Source: Clostridia bacterium
GTDB taxonomy: Bacteria > Bacillota > Clostridia > Oscillospirales > CAG-272
Reading direction: 5' to 3'
DNA: 57,045 bases
Assembly: GCA_017522795.1 (NCBI GenBank)
Contig: JAFWXZ010000015.1
Coordinates: 1 to 57,045, forward strand
How positions within the stretch are numbered: the first letter of the stretch is position 1; every line of letters starts with the position of its first letter. The notes beneath the pieces were generated by a model. It saw nothing but the letters and a program-made list of their open reading frames with translations, had not been told where the DNA came from and searched no databases. This document shows positions 15,520 through 25,548 of this stretch, piece by piece. Both the position numbers and the translations under genes were made by a program.

Positions 15520-17910
15520 TTATTTGTAATATACACCCACGGAATCTATCTGAACTGCAACGTTATAGGTTCCTGTAACCTCAAAGCCAAAATTCATGCT
15601 GCCGATGTAAAGATCCTCCCATTCCGTGTCGCCAAGATAGCCTCTGTCCTTAGCAGTATTAAAGGCCGTTCTGGCAGCGTCAAGAAGGTGGAAATCTACC
15701 ACCTTGTACTCATTTACCTCGGGGCACTTGCCGTTCGAGTGAACGATCGACGATGCGGGCTGATAAATGAATGCGTGCGTTGCATCATCCTTTCCTGCAT
15801 CCTCTGCTGCGAATCCACCCGAGGCAGCTCCTGAAATACGGTTATCCCAAAGAGTTATGCCAAACCAAACGTATTTTCCATAATCCTTATGTCCCGGGGT
15901 TCTGTTCTGAATGGTGATATACCAAACGAGCTGGGCACAGTGCTTATTCTTATCTGCAGTGCTGCCCATACAATCCTCGAATTTGGTAATCTCATAGCTC
16001 ATATTCATTACAAGATCCTCAAGCTCGCTAACGTGAACGAGATCAGATCCGAAATCCTGTGATAAAAGAGTATGAGGCCAGCTCTCACCGTCCTGACGAG
16101 GACTGTCGTATTCAACCTGCGCGTTCAGCTCCATATATATCGAGCCGTCGGTGGTGTCAATATCCAATATCTTGGCAGGAAGAACCGCGCCGTCAACCGT
16201 CTTGCCGTCGGATTTATATACAAAGGCTTTTCCGCCGTTATAATAGTTTCTTTCGGCATAGTCAAATATATCGTATTTTGATCCCCACTGAGGGAAAACC
16301 CAGCTAGGCTCACCGATAGCATCAGTAGCCGCTATAGTTCCCGCAACACTGCCATCGGGATGAAGAACGTTTATTCCATTTTTAAGAAAAGGATCGTTAA
16401 AGAGAGCCTTGTATCCCTTACCGATAAATTCATCATAAACGGTTTCGGGCTTTTCTTCGGGCTTTTCTTCAGGCTTATCTGCAAGCTTGTAATCGTAATC
16501 TATAAGGGTGGAAAGAAGGTTCATTACGTAAACACGCGCAAGAAAATCGTTTGGATGGTTTACGTTATTGCTGGACATCTCTGTATAGTGCTTACCCATA
16601 TCGAGAAGCTCCTGATGCACTGCACCGATATCAACAACAGATACGTTCTCATAGTTCTTTACAATTTTGCCGAGATATTCGGTATACTCGGTCTGATTCT
16701 TAGACTGATTCTTTGCCATAGGATTTGCGAGCATCGTTCCAAGGAGAATGATCTCGCAATCGGGATTCTGCTGGCGAACGGTCTTGATCATACTCATAAT
16801 ATTGTTGCAGAAGGTGTCGATAGAAATACCGAGTGTGGCATCGTTCATACCGAAACCGATAATGGCAACATCGGGAGCAAAGCCCTTGAGCTCTCCCGTC
16901 TTAAACTGCGTCGCAAGACCGGGCTTATTAACCTGTACGCCTGCCACCCATCCAATGCCTCCACCTACTCCGTTAGAGGAGGTCCAACCGCCAACACTGG
17001 TATTCTTGAGATTGACCTTTCCTCCATAATAAGAGGAAAGTCCATCTGCAAACAGCTGCGGCCACGTAGGAAGATTGGGCTTGATGCCAAGAATAGAGGA
17101 GGAATTCGCTCCTGTGGAAATACTGTCACCGAAGACAAGCAGGTTTATTTCCTCTTTATTCTTAAGCTTTGTAAGGGTTTTGCCGAGAGTCGTATCGCCG
17201 AGATATTCGGGAACAGCGCCTGTCCAGAGCCCCTCTGCGTGAGTATAGCTAACGCTAAGCTGCATCTGAACGATCTGATAGCCCTCTGTAAAGGGAAGAC
17301 AAAGTCCTGCTGTTGTCGAAGGGATATCAGACTGCAGGGTGAGACCGGGGAACTGCTGCTCTCCGGTAAGCATCTTATCCGTAACGTAGGGCATATCGGT
17401 CGAGAACTCGTCAATCTCAAGAATGTCGTTATGAACAATACTTCCCTTTGCTACGATATATCCGTTTTCATATACGAAGTCCACGCCTTCGGTAAACGTT
17501 TTTATTTCAGAGCCGTTGCCTTCGTGGAAATACCAGGTAACAGACTCAATATTTTCTGCTTCAAATAGGAGTTTTGCGCGAGGAGCCGATATAACGTTGC
17601 CGTTAGCGTCGGTCTGCGCTACGAGCATAATGCTCTCGTCATACATTTTACTGCCAACCCAAAGGGGCTGTGTATATTCTTCTACCTTCATATCATCCTT
17701 TGGGGGATCTGTATTATCCCCTCCACCCTGTGAGTTATCAGGCGGATTTTGTGTATTGTTGTTTGAATCGTTGTTAGGATCATCTTTTGAATCGTCGCTC
17801 GGGTCTTTATTGAATTCTTCCCAGAATTCATCCCAAATCTGGCAAGAAGCCAATGAGAATACAACGGAAAATGCGAGTAATAATGCTATGATTTTTTTTG
17901 TAATTTTCAA
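15520..17910 (-). CDS. SGNH-hydrolase lipoprotein with shared C-terminal domain
   Basis: A 796-residue lipoprotein (lipobox SLASC, Cys23) with an Asp/Asn/Pro-rich spacer to about residue 75. The SGNH/GDSL esterase domain (about 250-475) has VFGDSIST (Ser263), a Gly block near 303-320, FGMNDATL (Asn356) and HPND (His452). The Asp expected three residues before the His is Asn449. A KPEEKPEEKPE linker leads to a C-terminal domain (about 500-796) with QWG, SWPHTLLSQD, VWFGITLWDNR and NFGFEVTG, which is shared with the two lipoproteins at 21537 and 22639. Esterases of this type often remove acetyl groups from glycans. It acts on the cell surface, 16 bases ahead of the metallophosphoesterase gene. 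Confidence 0.82.
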   Translation of the reverse strand: MKITKKIIALLLAFSVVFSLASCQIWDEFWEEFNKDPSDDSKDDPNNDSNNNTQNPPDNSQGGGDNTDPPKDDMKVEEYTQPLWVGSKMYDESIMLVAQTDANGNVISAPRAKLLFEAENIESVTWYFHEGNGSEIKTFTEGVDFVYENGYIVAKGSIVHNDILEIDEFSTDMPYVTDKMLTGEQQFPGLTLQSDIPSTTAGLCLPFTEGYQIVQMQLSVSYTHAEGLWTGAVPEYLGDTTLGKTLTKLKNKEEINLLVFGDSISTGANSSSILGIKPNLPTWPQLFADGLSSYYGGKVNLKNTSVGGWTSSNGVGGGIGWVAGVQVNKPGLATQFKTGELKGFAPDVAIIGFGMNDATLGISIDTFCNNIMSMIKTVRQQNPDCEIILLGTMLANPMAKNQSKNQTEYTEYLGKIVKNYENVSVVDIGAVHQELLDMGKHYTEMSSNNVNHPNDFLARVYVMNLLSTLIDYDYKLADKPEEKPEEKPETVYDEFIGKGYKALFNDPFLKNGINVLHPDGSVAGTIAATDAIGEPSWVFPQWGSKYDIFDYAERNYYNGGKAFVYKSDGKTVDGAVLPAKILDIDTTDGSIYMELNAQVEYDSPRQDGESWPHTLLSQDFGSDLVHVSELEDLVMNMSYEITKFEDCMGSTADKNKHCAQLVWYITIQNRTPGHKDYGKYVWFGITLWDNRISGAASGGFAAEDAGKDDATHAFIYQPASSIVHSNGKCPEVNEYKVVDFHLLDAARTAFNTAKDRGYLGDTEWEDLYIGSMNFGFEVTGTYNVAVQIDSVGVYYK

Positions 17911-17965
17911 TTGGTTTCACCTCATTTGCTGTGAAATGACTTTTGATAACATTATAAACCTAAAA

Positions 17966-17998
17966 GCTTCCGGGCATTATTGAATAACACCCGGAAGC
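17966..17998 (-). terminator. Intercistronic hairpin, possible attenuator
   Basis: GCTTCCGGG (17966-17974) pairs with CCCGGAAGC (17990-17998) in the 193-base gap between the surface-protein and SGNH genes. A short T-rich stretch follows on the minus strand. It may lower expression of the downstream half of the operon. Confidence 0.5.
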
Positions 17999-18103
17999 CA
18001 TAGTATCCGGATTTACTTATAATAAATCCAAGGACAGTTTTGCTGTAGGCTCAATTTATAAAAGTATTACCTTGAACCTTCTGCGTATGAAATTGCTTCG
18101 CTA

Positions 18104-21100
18104 TTATTTCTTGCCGAAAAGATTAGCGAAAAAGTTTGAAACAGTGCTAAATATGTTCTTAAAGAAGTTTCCGACGGTATCAAAGATGTTTCTGAAGAAG
18201 CGAGCAACCTTCTGAATGAACGTAAGCTCCTCTTCCTCACCGTCATCGGGATCTGTAGGATCCTCGGGAGTGGTAGGATCCTCGGGAGTGATGGGATCCT
18301 CAGGAATCTCAACCTCTGCACCGCAGTTATCACACTTGCCGTCCGCATTAGCATCAACGTGCTCTGTGCAATCGGGCTCCTCGGAAGGCATGCCGAATTC
18401 AACGCCATTTGCGCTTACAAGAGTAAGGATGTTAGGATACTCTTTATTATCAGCGAACGAACCCATAGAGAAGTATACCTCATCGGGTACCTCGTGACCT
18501 TCGCTTGTAAGAACCTCGGGAGTGAGTACTATCTCAAGCTCGTTAACCTTGATAACGTAAGCGTAGTATGTAGTGTCCTCTACGAAGCTATAGTACTCCT
18601 CGTACTTGATGGAAATGGTAATATTGCCGCCGTCGAGAGGAGTAGCTATAGCGCCGCTACCAAGAACTCTGTCGGTATTGTTCATAATCTGAACGTTGGA
18701 TTCTGTGGGGAACAGCCAGATGATGACGGAGATACCGTCGCTCATAGACTTGTAGGAATCGGGCTCAGCGAGGAAGTTGAAGCAAAGGTTGTTTGCGCTG
18801 GTACCGTCATTGTAATATGCAGCGCTGGTAAGCTCGATAACCGCCTCAACACCGGTCTTAAGATTAAGAGCCTTGTTGTAGTTAAGACGTGCAGGGAATT
18901 CAGCCTTGGACTCAACTGCAATACCGGAATTGTTCCACTCAACGTTAGGGATGCTGGTGGAGTTCATATAATAGAATACGTTCTGGGAGATGAGATCCTC
19001 AAGAGCGGAAAGCTCCTCAGCGATCTCCGCGTTTTCTTCCATAAGATAATCAAGCTTGATGCTCTTGAACTTATTGCGAACGCTCTTAAACTCATCAAGA
19101 ACGATGTACTCTACGTCAAGAAGCTCAGTCACCTCTGCGATCTGTGCGCGAACGAACGCCTCGCAAGCCGCCTTAATTGCATCATAGCCTGCAACGTAGC
19201 GGGTGTAAAGCTCGCCGTCTGCCTCGGTAATAGAAACGTAGGTTGCAATCTCTGCGTAAGCTGCCTTAGCATCGTCAAGGTTTGGCTTGATTGTAAGATC
19301 TGCCTCAAGCTTTTCTTCCATTGCTGCAACGTAGCTTTCCTTAAGCTCGGGAAGAACTACCGTCTCAATATTAACTACGGCCGCATCACCCTTTGCGATC
19401 TCAGCCTCGAGAGCAGCTTTGTGCTCCTCGGTGAGAACGGTAGTGATCTTGGTGTAAGCTGCGGTGGTTTCGTATGCTTCTCTGTAAGCCTTAACCTCAA
19501 CGAGCGCGTCAACGATAGAAGGATCGGATGCGTTAAGAGCAGCGATCTTTGCCTGGTAGGTTGTCACCCAAAGAAGTGCGATGCAGTAATCGTGTCCGTA
19601 TGCATGAACTGCAATTTCTGCCTCGATTTCAGCCTTAGCATCATCACTAAGCATAGATGCTCTGTTATCGTATTCTGCCTTTGCATCGTTTGCAAGAGCA
19701 AGAGCAGCTGCGAGAGATTCGTCATTAAGAGTTGTGGGATCTGCAATAAGTGCCTCGTAAGCAGCTCTTGCTGCAGCGAGCTTATCGGTTACTGCCTTTT
19801 TAACGATAACAACGATCTCCTCGTTAGCAGCAAGCTCTGCGTCAACGCCCGAAACGATAAGACCAAACTCTGCAAGCTCTCTTGCGCGAAGGTCGCCTGC
19901 GCAAGCGATAGCCGCAGCTCTTGCAGCCATAGCTGCATCATAAGAGGTTGCGTCTGTAATAGCGGCAGCTGCTGTCTTATAAGCCTCTACCTTTGCTATC
20001 GCGTTTGCAACGCCCTCACCGGAGATGTATGCGCGGTAAGCGTCGTCAACGATCTTTACCTGCATTGCGGGAGCGGGATTGCCCGACTGAGGGAAGCCTG
20101 CTGCGGTAACGTACAGTTCACCGTTTTCGTTGAGTATACCTGCTACCGTTGCCTTGGGAAGATATACTGTGCAGCTCTTTTCTTCTGCATTGTAGTTAGC
20201 GTTATTGCCCCACATCTCGCCATCGGTCATTGTAATCTTGATGGAATAGAACTCGTCATTATAGGAGTCGAAACGAAGTGTCCAGCCCATAGTTTCTGCC
20301 TGATTACATACCATAGAGGATGCAACGCCAAAGCCCTTTGCAGCGGCAAGATCGGGAGCTGTATATACAACGGATTCGTTGTCATAGCTGTGATTTTTTG
20401 CAAAGTTAAGTCTTGCCTGTCCGTCATAAAGGTTGTTCCAGAAGGTGATAGCTATGGGAGATTCACCAAAGTATGCGCCCTGTGCGTTTGCAAGAATGAT
20501 ACCTACGCAATCTCTGGTTTTTGTGGTTGCTCTGAAGCTGAGCTCAAGTCCGTCAAGCTTTACAAGACGGTTGTAATGAGCGCGTGTGCCCCAAGTGTTA
20601 AAGTTAGAGATCTCGGTATAGCCGTTTTCTGCGAAGGTCATAACGGTGGGAGTGTTAAAGCTCTGGCTCCAATCGCTGTCAGCAGTACCGATGATGGTAG
20701 GTGCCTGAGGCTCGGGATCGGGTGTAGGCTCGGGATCGGGATCAGGATCGGGAGTGGGTGCGGGAGCAACCTCGGACTCTGTTACCTTAATACCGATGGT
20801 AGGGCCTGCAAGACCTGCTGCTGCAACGTAAAGCTTGCCGTCGCTGTCAAGAGCGCCTGCAAACTGTGCCTTTGCCATATAGAAGGTTACGGAATGTCCG
20901 CCGCCAACCTCATCGGCATAGTTAATGTTGTCACCCCAAAGGAGATTATCCTGCATAATGGTAAACTTAACCTTGTATGCAATATCATTTTCAGATGTGA
21001 TCTCGATTCTGATATCGCCGCTTGAAACGTTATTAAGAACCATGGTTTTGTCAAGGCCAAAGCCCTGACCTGTAGCACCTGTGGGGTCCTTATATACGTA

Positions 21101-21490
21101 TGTGTCTTTGTTGTAGTCGTGGTCAGCACCAACGTGGAATCTCGACTGGTTTGCACCAAAGAGGTCATACCATAGTGTCATTGCAACGGTACTGTTGTCA
21201 TAAGAAGGTGCGGGATTGCCCGAGAAGATTATACCTGCAGCTCTATCTGCCGCCATTTCGGAAATCTTCATTTCAATAACAAGGCCCTCAAGCTGAACCT
21301 TTTCAGTGGTGTATGCGCCTGTACCGTACTAAACGCCAGATATGTAATGATATCCGTCATCGCCCTCTGTAACAGTTGCGCCGTTTCCTGTCCAAGCAGG
21401 AACGCTTTCTTCAGCAAAAACTGAAGTAATTCCAATAATCGAAAAGACCATAGGAATCAAAACAAGGAGTGCTAAAAGTTTTGTTTTCAT
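18104..21490 (-). CDS. Giant repeat surface protein, signal peptide separated by in-frame TAG
   Basis: The frame begins at 21490 with a signal peptide (MKTKLLALLVLIPMVF...SVFA), reads 53 codons, meets TAG at 21331-21329 (ISGV*YGTGAY), then stays open for more than 1,070 codons. The longest uninterrupted frame starts at 21271 and lacks a signal peptide. Two related beta-sandwich domains (about 30-240 and 265-480) flank a Pro/Asp linker (PTPDPDPDPEPTPDPEP). A long helical region (about 490-820) follows, then a third beta domain, a metal-binding-like motif CTEHVDANADGKCDNCG, TPEDP repeats and a Phe-rich amphipathic tail ending FFANLFGKK. It is probably a glycan-binding or scaffold surface protein. 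The TAG is either a recent nonsense mutation or a sequence error; TAG ends the GH65 gene downstream, so general recoding is unlikely. Confidence 0.75.
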
Positions 21491-21536
21491 GTTACCCTCC
21501 AAAAAAATTTTATTAATTAATATGGCTTACCCATAA

Positions 21537-22649
21537 TTAATTCGATTTGTACATATTGAGGTGAGATATCTCCACCTCAACGTCATAGTTGCCGGGAAGC
21601 TCCCAACCGATATTGGTGCTGCCGATTGCAAGCATATTAGCGCTTGCGCCCTTCATCGCGCCGTTCTGACGGGCGATCTTAAGAGCCTGATTAATATAAG
21701 GAAGAATGTCAACCTTAACGTGTACGTCCTTTCCGACTACCGACGTAGGAATATTAACCGAGCCAAGCTGCTGACTCGCAACAGACTGCAGAGAGATCAT
21801 GTATATGAACAGTCCGGTGCTATCCTCCTTGCCGCCGTCATAGGATGCAAATCCGTTTGGCGTTCCGTTAAGCGCACGGGTGTCAAACATAGAGAAGCCA
21901 AACCACATAGAACCGCCATAGCTTTCGCTTTCGGGGTTCATATCTGTAAGAGTAATAAACCACTGGAACTGCGCAGCATTGAGATTAGGATCCAAGGGAT
22001 AAAGGCTTCTGTCAACAAGACTTTCGCACTTGGTGACCTTATAATCAACCTCCATATACAGATGCTTGCAATCACCGGTATCTGCATTTACCGACTGCTC
22101 AATAAGAATATGAGGCCAGTTTTCCGTGCTATCCGTACGCTCGCGCAGGTTGCCCTCCGCATCTTTGGTATATTCCTCGCTACCCTTTATACCAAGGGTG
22201 ATAGAGCCGGTTTTCGAGGAATCAATTTTCAGAGTTTTTCCGCCGTCATTATAGCCGAGTACAGAACCGTTTCTTTCAAAAACGCCCTCCGTTGCCATAT
22301 CCTTTGTACAGCCCCACTGTGCCATACGCCAAAGGCTGTCGCCATCTGCCTTATTGCCGTTATAATCAAGCTGTCCGGCAAGATTGCCGTTAGAGGAATT
22401 TGCGTGGAAGAGAGTGACTGAAAAGCCTCTGGAAAAGTTAAGGTCATCAAGAAGCTCAACCACGCCGTTTTCATTAACTGCAGGTCTTTCGATAAGCTGT
22501 CCTTCCGTTATCGTTTCCCAAGTGGAATCATCAGGGGTCGGGGATGTCGTTCCCAAAACACTGTCAATTATATCGCAACCGCTTAACATAGTTACTCCTA
22601 TAGCCATTGCTAAGGTAAGCGCAACGGCCTTGATAGTTTTATTTTTCAT
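21537..22649 (-). CDS. Lipoprotein with shared beta-domain (paralogue 1)
   Basis: A 370-residue lipoprotein (lipobox MLSGC, Cys25). After a short Thr/Pro/Asp spacer, one domain covers about residues 60-370. Landmarks are QWG, NWPHILIEQ, QFQWFITLTD, MWFGFSMFDTR, SYDGGKEDSTGLFIY and NIGWELPGNYDVEVEI. The same landmarks occur in the next lipoprotein and in the C-terminal third of the SGNH lipoprotein. No catalytic motif is evident; a carbohydrate-binding role fits the setting but is inferred. Its start overlaps the end of the upstream lipoprotein gene by 11 bases. Confidence 0.78.
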   Translation of the reverse strand: MKNKTIKAVALTLAMAIGVTMLSGCDIIDSVLGTTSPTPDDSTWETITEGQLIERPAVNENGVVELLDDLNFSRGFSVTLFHANSSNGNLAGQLDYNGNKADGDSLWRMAQWGCTKDMATEGVFERNGSVLGYNDGGKTLKIDSSKTGSITLGIKGSEEYTKDAEGNLRERTDSTENWPHILIEQSVNADTGDCKHLYMEVDYKVTKCESLVDRSLYPLDPNLNAAQFQWFITLTDMNPESESYGGSMWFGFSMFDTRALNGTPNGFASYDGGKEDSTGLFIYMISLQSVASQQLGSVNIPTSVVGKDVHVKVDILPYINQALKIARQNGAMKGASANMLAIGSTNIGWELPGNYDVEVEISHLNMYKSN

Positions 22650-23688
22650 ACTCTACCACCCTTAAAGACATATTTTCAATCTTAACACCGACCTTTGCGA
22701 GATTAGAAACCTCCCAACCGATGTTAAAACCGTTCACCGCCATATTTTTCCATTCGGATTCGGAAAGCGCTCCCTTGCTCTGTGCAAGATCAAAGGCAGT
22801 CTTCATATATTCCTTCAGGTCAATCTTTACGTGATAGGTCTTTCCTACCTCTATTTTTCCTTTACTTTCGGGTAAGATCTCTTCTCCTGTCGGCGCATAA
22901 ATGAATTTGCCCGTAGCATCTGCCTTGCCGCCGTCATAGAGCTGCGTTCCGGGGAAGACCTCATAGCGATTGTCAAATAGGGTTACGTTGAACCACATAT
23001 AGTCGTTTAACACACTTGCCTTATCGTGAACCGAGAAGATCCACTGGAATTGCGACGCTCCTATTGAATTATCGTATTCAATATTCTCGGTTATAGTAAA
23101 GTCAAGCTCCATAATAAATGACTCAACCTGATCAAGATAAACCACACCGGGGGTCTGCTGCATAATCATATGCACCCAATCCTCACCGTTCTTACGAACG
23201 ACGGGCTTGCCGGTTTCCTGATTTATATATTCCTTTGTTGTGTCAACGATAAGATTATACTCGCCGGTTTTGGTATTTACGGATATATACTTACTTCCCG
23301 ATTCGTTTGTAAGAGTGAAATAATCGCCGTCCACACCCTCTATTCCGTATGCGGGAATGTCAAAGAGCTCGTTGCCAAGCGACAGGTCGTTCTTAGTAGA
23401 GTCGTAATTTGCTCGGGTGGAAGACAGATCACAGTACTGACCGAGCGACCAAAAGGGCTCGTCGGCTCCTGTCGCGCCATAAGTCCACCAAGTGTAGCCC
23501 ACCTGATGAGAATTGAGATTGGAGATCTTAATTCCCTTCTCAAAATTCCGATCAAAGAGCATTTCCCTCTCAACGAGCTTAGGCTCGTCGTCGCCATTGC
23601 CGGGATCGATGCTCGGGAATAATATTTCACAGCTTGATAGCACCGACAAAAGCATAACGATAGCTAACATTAACGCTATTCTTTTCAT
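22639..23688 (-). CDS. Lipoprotein with shared beta-domain (paralogue 2)
   Basis: The start at 23688 follows GAGGTG and gives a 349-residue lipoprotein (MKRIALMLAIVM..., lipobox VLSSC, Cys20); the in-frame extension to 24021 runs into the permease gene and is not credible. The single domain carries the landmarks DWVHMIMQQ, SQFQWIFSVHD, MWFNVTLFDNR, LYDGGKADATGKFIY and NIGWEVSN, so it is a paralogue of the neighbouring lipoprotein and of the SGNH protein C-terminus. It sits right after the permease genes and is co-transcribed. It is probably a surface accessory glycan-binding protein of the importer; this role is inferred. Confidence 0.78.
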   Translation of the reverse strand: MKRIALMLAIVMLLSVLSSCEILFPSIDPGNGDDEPKLVEREMLFDRNFEKGIKISNLNSHQVGYTWWTYGATGADEPFWSLGQYCDLSSTRANYDSTKNDLSLGNELFDIPAYGIEGVDGDYFTLTNESGSKYISVNTKTGEYNLIVDTTKEYINQETGKPVVRKNGEDWVHMIMQQTPGVVYLDQVESFIMELDFTITENIEYDNSIGASQFQWIFSVHDKASVLNDYMWFNVTLFDNRYEVFPGTQLYDGGKADATGKFIYAPTGEEILPESKGKIEVGKTYHVKIDLKEYMKTAFDLAQSKGALSESEWKNMAVNGFNIGWEVSNLAKVGVKIENMSLRVVEYEK

Positions 23689-23723
23689 ATTTTCACCTCG
23701 CCGTGTTTTATCTGTTCGTTTAT

Positions 23724-24593
23724 TTACATTTTTACCGCGCCATCGGTAAGTCCCTTTATAAACTGCTTCGAAGTGAAGAAGAAGGCAATCAAAAGAGGCA
23801 ATGATGCAAGGCAGTATCCGGCATAGATTACCGTATCGGGTATCTTTGCCGCGGTTGAACCGAACACAGTAAACACTCCGACACCTATGGTGTAGAGGTC
23901 CTCTGCTCCGTAAAGTATAAGTCGCGCCCATACTACGTCGTTCCACGCGCCGAGAAGCGTCGAAAGTCCAACCGTAAACAGAATAGGAGCACTTAACGGA
24001 ATGGCTATTTTGAAATAACATCCAAGCTTGCTCGCTCCGTCTATCTCTGCCGCCTCATAAACATCTGCGGGAATTCCGTCGAAAAATGTTTTTATAAGGA
24101 AGATATTAACCGGCATACCGCCCGCTATTGCGGGAAGCACTACACCGGCGAACGACTGCTTTAAATTCAGAGTCGAGTAAACGAGAGAATACTGAGTCGC
24201 AAGCGTTAATATACCGGGAATCATCATGAAGGCCAAAAATACCATAAACAGTGCATCCTTGCCCTTGAATTTAAATCTTGAGAAGCCGTAGGCGGCAAGG
24301 CTGGCAAACAGCAGCACGCCGAAGACTTCAAGAAATGCTACCCAAAATGTATTCAAAATGTACTTTGAAATATATGGCCAGGCGGATTTAAAAGCGCCCG
24401 TGATCACCTCTACCCCCTCCGATCCGGGGAATGAAAGAGGATTTTTTAAAATATCCGCGGGAGATTTAAAGCTGTTGATGACAAGTATGTAAAACGGGAA
24501 CAATACCATTATCAACAGACAGATTATAATAATGTGAGAAAAAATCTGTCCTACGGTTATTTTCTTTTTTGATTTTGTTTTTACATTCTTCAC
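23724..24593 (-). CDS. Sugar ABC transporter permease (MalG-type)
   Basis: A 289-residue inner-membrane permease with six predicted helices and the EAA loop EAAEIDGASKLGCYFKIAIP that docks the ATPase. The typical MalG-like N-terminus (VLFPFYILVINSFK) is present. The gene lies 3 bases after the MalF-type permease gene. The operon has no ATPase of its own; the MsmX-type protein encoded at 28867 is the likely energiser. It belongs to the CUT1 carbohydrate importers, taking up oligosaccharides. Confidence 0.9.
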   Translation of the reverse strand: MKNVKTKSKKKITVGQIFSHIIIICLLIMVLFPFYILVINSFKSPADILKNPLSFPGSEGVEVITGAFKSAWPYISKYILNTFWVAFLEVFGVLLFASLAAYGFSRFKFKGKDALFMVFLAFMMIPGILTLATQYSLVYSTLNLKQSFAGVVLPAIAGGMPVNIFLIKTFFDGIPADVYEAAEIDGASKLGCYFKIAIPLSAPILFTVGLSTLLGAWNDVVWARLILYGAEDLYTIGVGVFTVFGSTAAKIPDTVIYAGYCLASLPLLIAFFFTSKQFIKGLTDGAVKM

Positions 24594-24596
24594 GGC

Positions 24597-25547
24597 TTAT
24601 TCCTCCGACTTAACAAGCTTGTTGTTAACCAGAGTTACTACCATTATAATAATAAACATTATAACTCCCATAGCACAAGCATATCCGTACGCGCCGGTCT
24701 TTGAAGAACCGGTAATGAGCCTGTATATGTAGTATCCAGGAACCATAGTTCCCGACTGCATACTGTCTATTACCTCACCGGGTCCGCCGTTTGTAATGGC
24801 GTACTGCATTGAATAGTTTTGAAGTCCGCCTATAAAGCCCATTACAAGGAAATACTTCAGCTGACCGCTGATAAGAGGAAGGTCTATCTTAAATATTCTT
24901 CCCCAGAATGACAAGCCGTCGATCTGGGATGCCTCTATAAGACTGCGGTCGATTCCGTTAAGTCCCGCAAGATAGATAAGGAATGATGTTCCTCCAACCC
25001 AGGGGAAACCGTAAAGGAATATACTGAGAAATACGACCCAAGTATCCTTACTCGAGAACCATTCAAGAGGCTGGCCTCCAAACCATGAGATAATTGTGTT
25101 GGCAAGTCCCGAGGACGAGCCCGAGAAAACAAGCTTTTGCCACAAGAGCAGAACTATAATTCCCGGGATCATCGCAGGAAGGACGAACAAAAATCTGTAT
25201 GCAGGCATCAGCTTTGACCTGAGGCAATACATCAGCTCAGCCAAAATAATAGACGCAACGTTTCCGAGTACCATTCCAACAACCGTAAGAATAACCGCGT
25301 TGCGAAGAGATATCCAGAACAACTCATCACTAAATACGTTTTTATAATTTTCAAACCAGATGAAATCGGCTGTTGAACCGCCGTCCCAGTTTGTGAAGGA
25401 ATTGATAAATGCCATTATCGTAGGATACAGACAGAAGATGCAAAGAAGAATAAGCGCAGGCAATATAAAGAGGAATCCTTGATATCCTCTGTATTTACGC
25501 AAAAAGCCTTTTAGCTTCGACGTCTTTGATGTATCTTTTACGGACAT
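24597..25547 (-). CDS. Sugar ABC transporter permease (MalF-type)
   Basis: A 316-residue CUT1-family permease with six membrane helices, the N-terminal helix FLFILPALILLCIFCLYP and the EAA loop EASQIDGLSFWGRIFKIDLP. It begins 1 base after the solute-binding protein stop and pairs with the MalG-type permease downstream. Substrate specificity rests with the binding protein, but the presence of GH65 in the same operon suggests an alpha-glucosyl disaccharide or short oligosaccharide. Confidence 0.9.
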   Translation of the reverse strand: MSVKDTSKTSKLKGFLRKYRGYQGFLFILPALILLCIFCLYPTIMAFINSFTNWDGGSTADFIWFENYKNVFSDELFWISLRNAVILTVVGMVLGNVASIILAELMYCLRSKLMPAYRFLFVLPAMIPGIIVLLLWQKLVFSGSSSGLANTIISWFGGQPLEWFSSKDTWVVFLSIFLYGFPWVGGTSFLIYLAGLNGIDRSLIEASQIDGLSFWGRIFKIDLPLISGQLKYFLVMGFIGGLQNYSMQYAITNGGPGEVIDSMQSGTMVPGYYIYRLITGSSKTGAYGYACAMGVIMFIIIMVVTLVNNKLVKSEE

Positions 25548-25548
25548 T

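Noticed and set aside
18359-21025. 888-codon plus-strand open frame opposite the giant surface protein
   Set aside because: No ribosome-binding site or domain; its composition reflects the codon bias of the real minus-strand gene.
18104-21490. TAG reassigned as a sense codon in this organism
   Set aside because: The GH65 gene in the same operon and the first recombinase both end in TAG at their natural C-termini.
23689-24021. N-terminal extension of the lipoprotein at 22639-23688
   Set aside because: The extension overlaps the upstream permease gene and is basic nonsense-like sequence; the start at 23688 has a ribosome-binding site and gives a clean lipoprotein signal.
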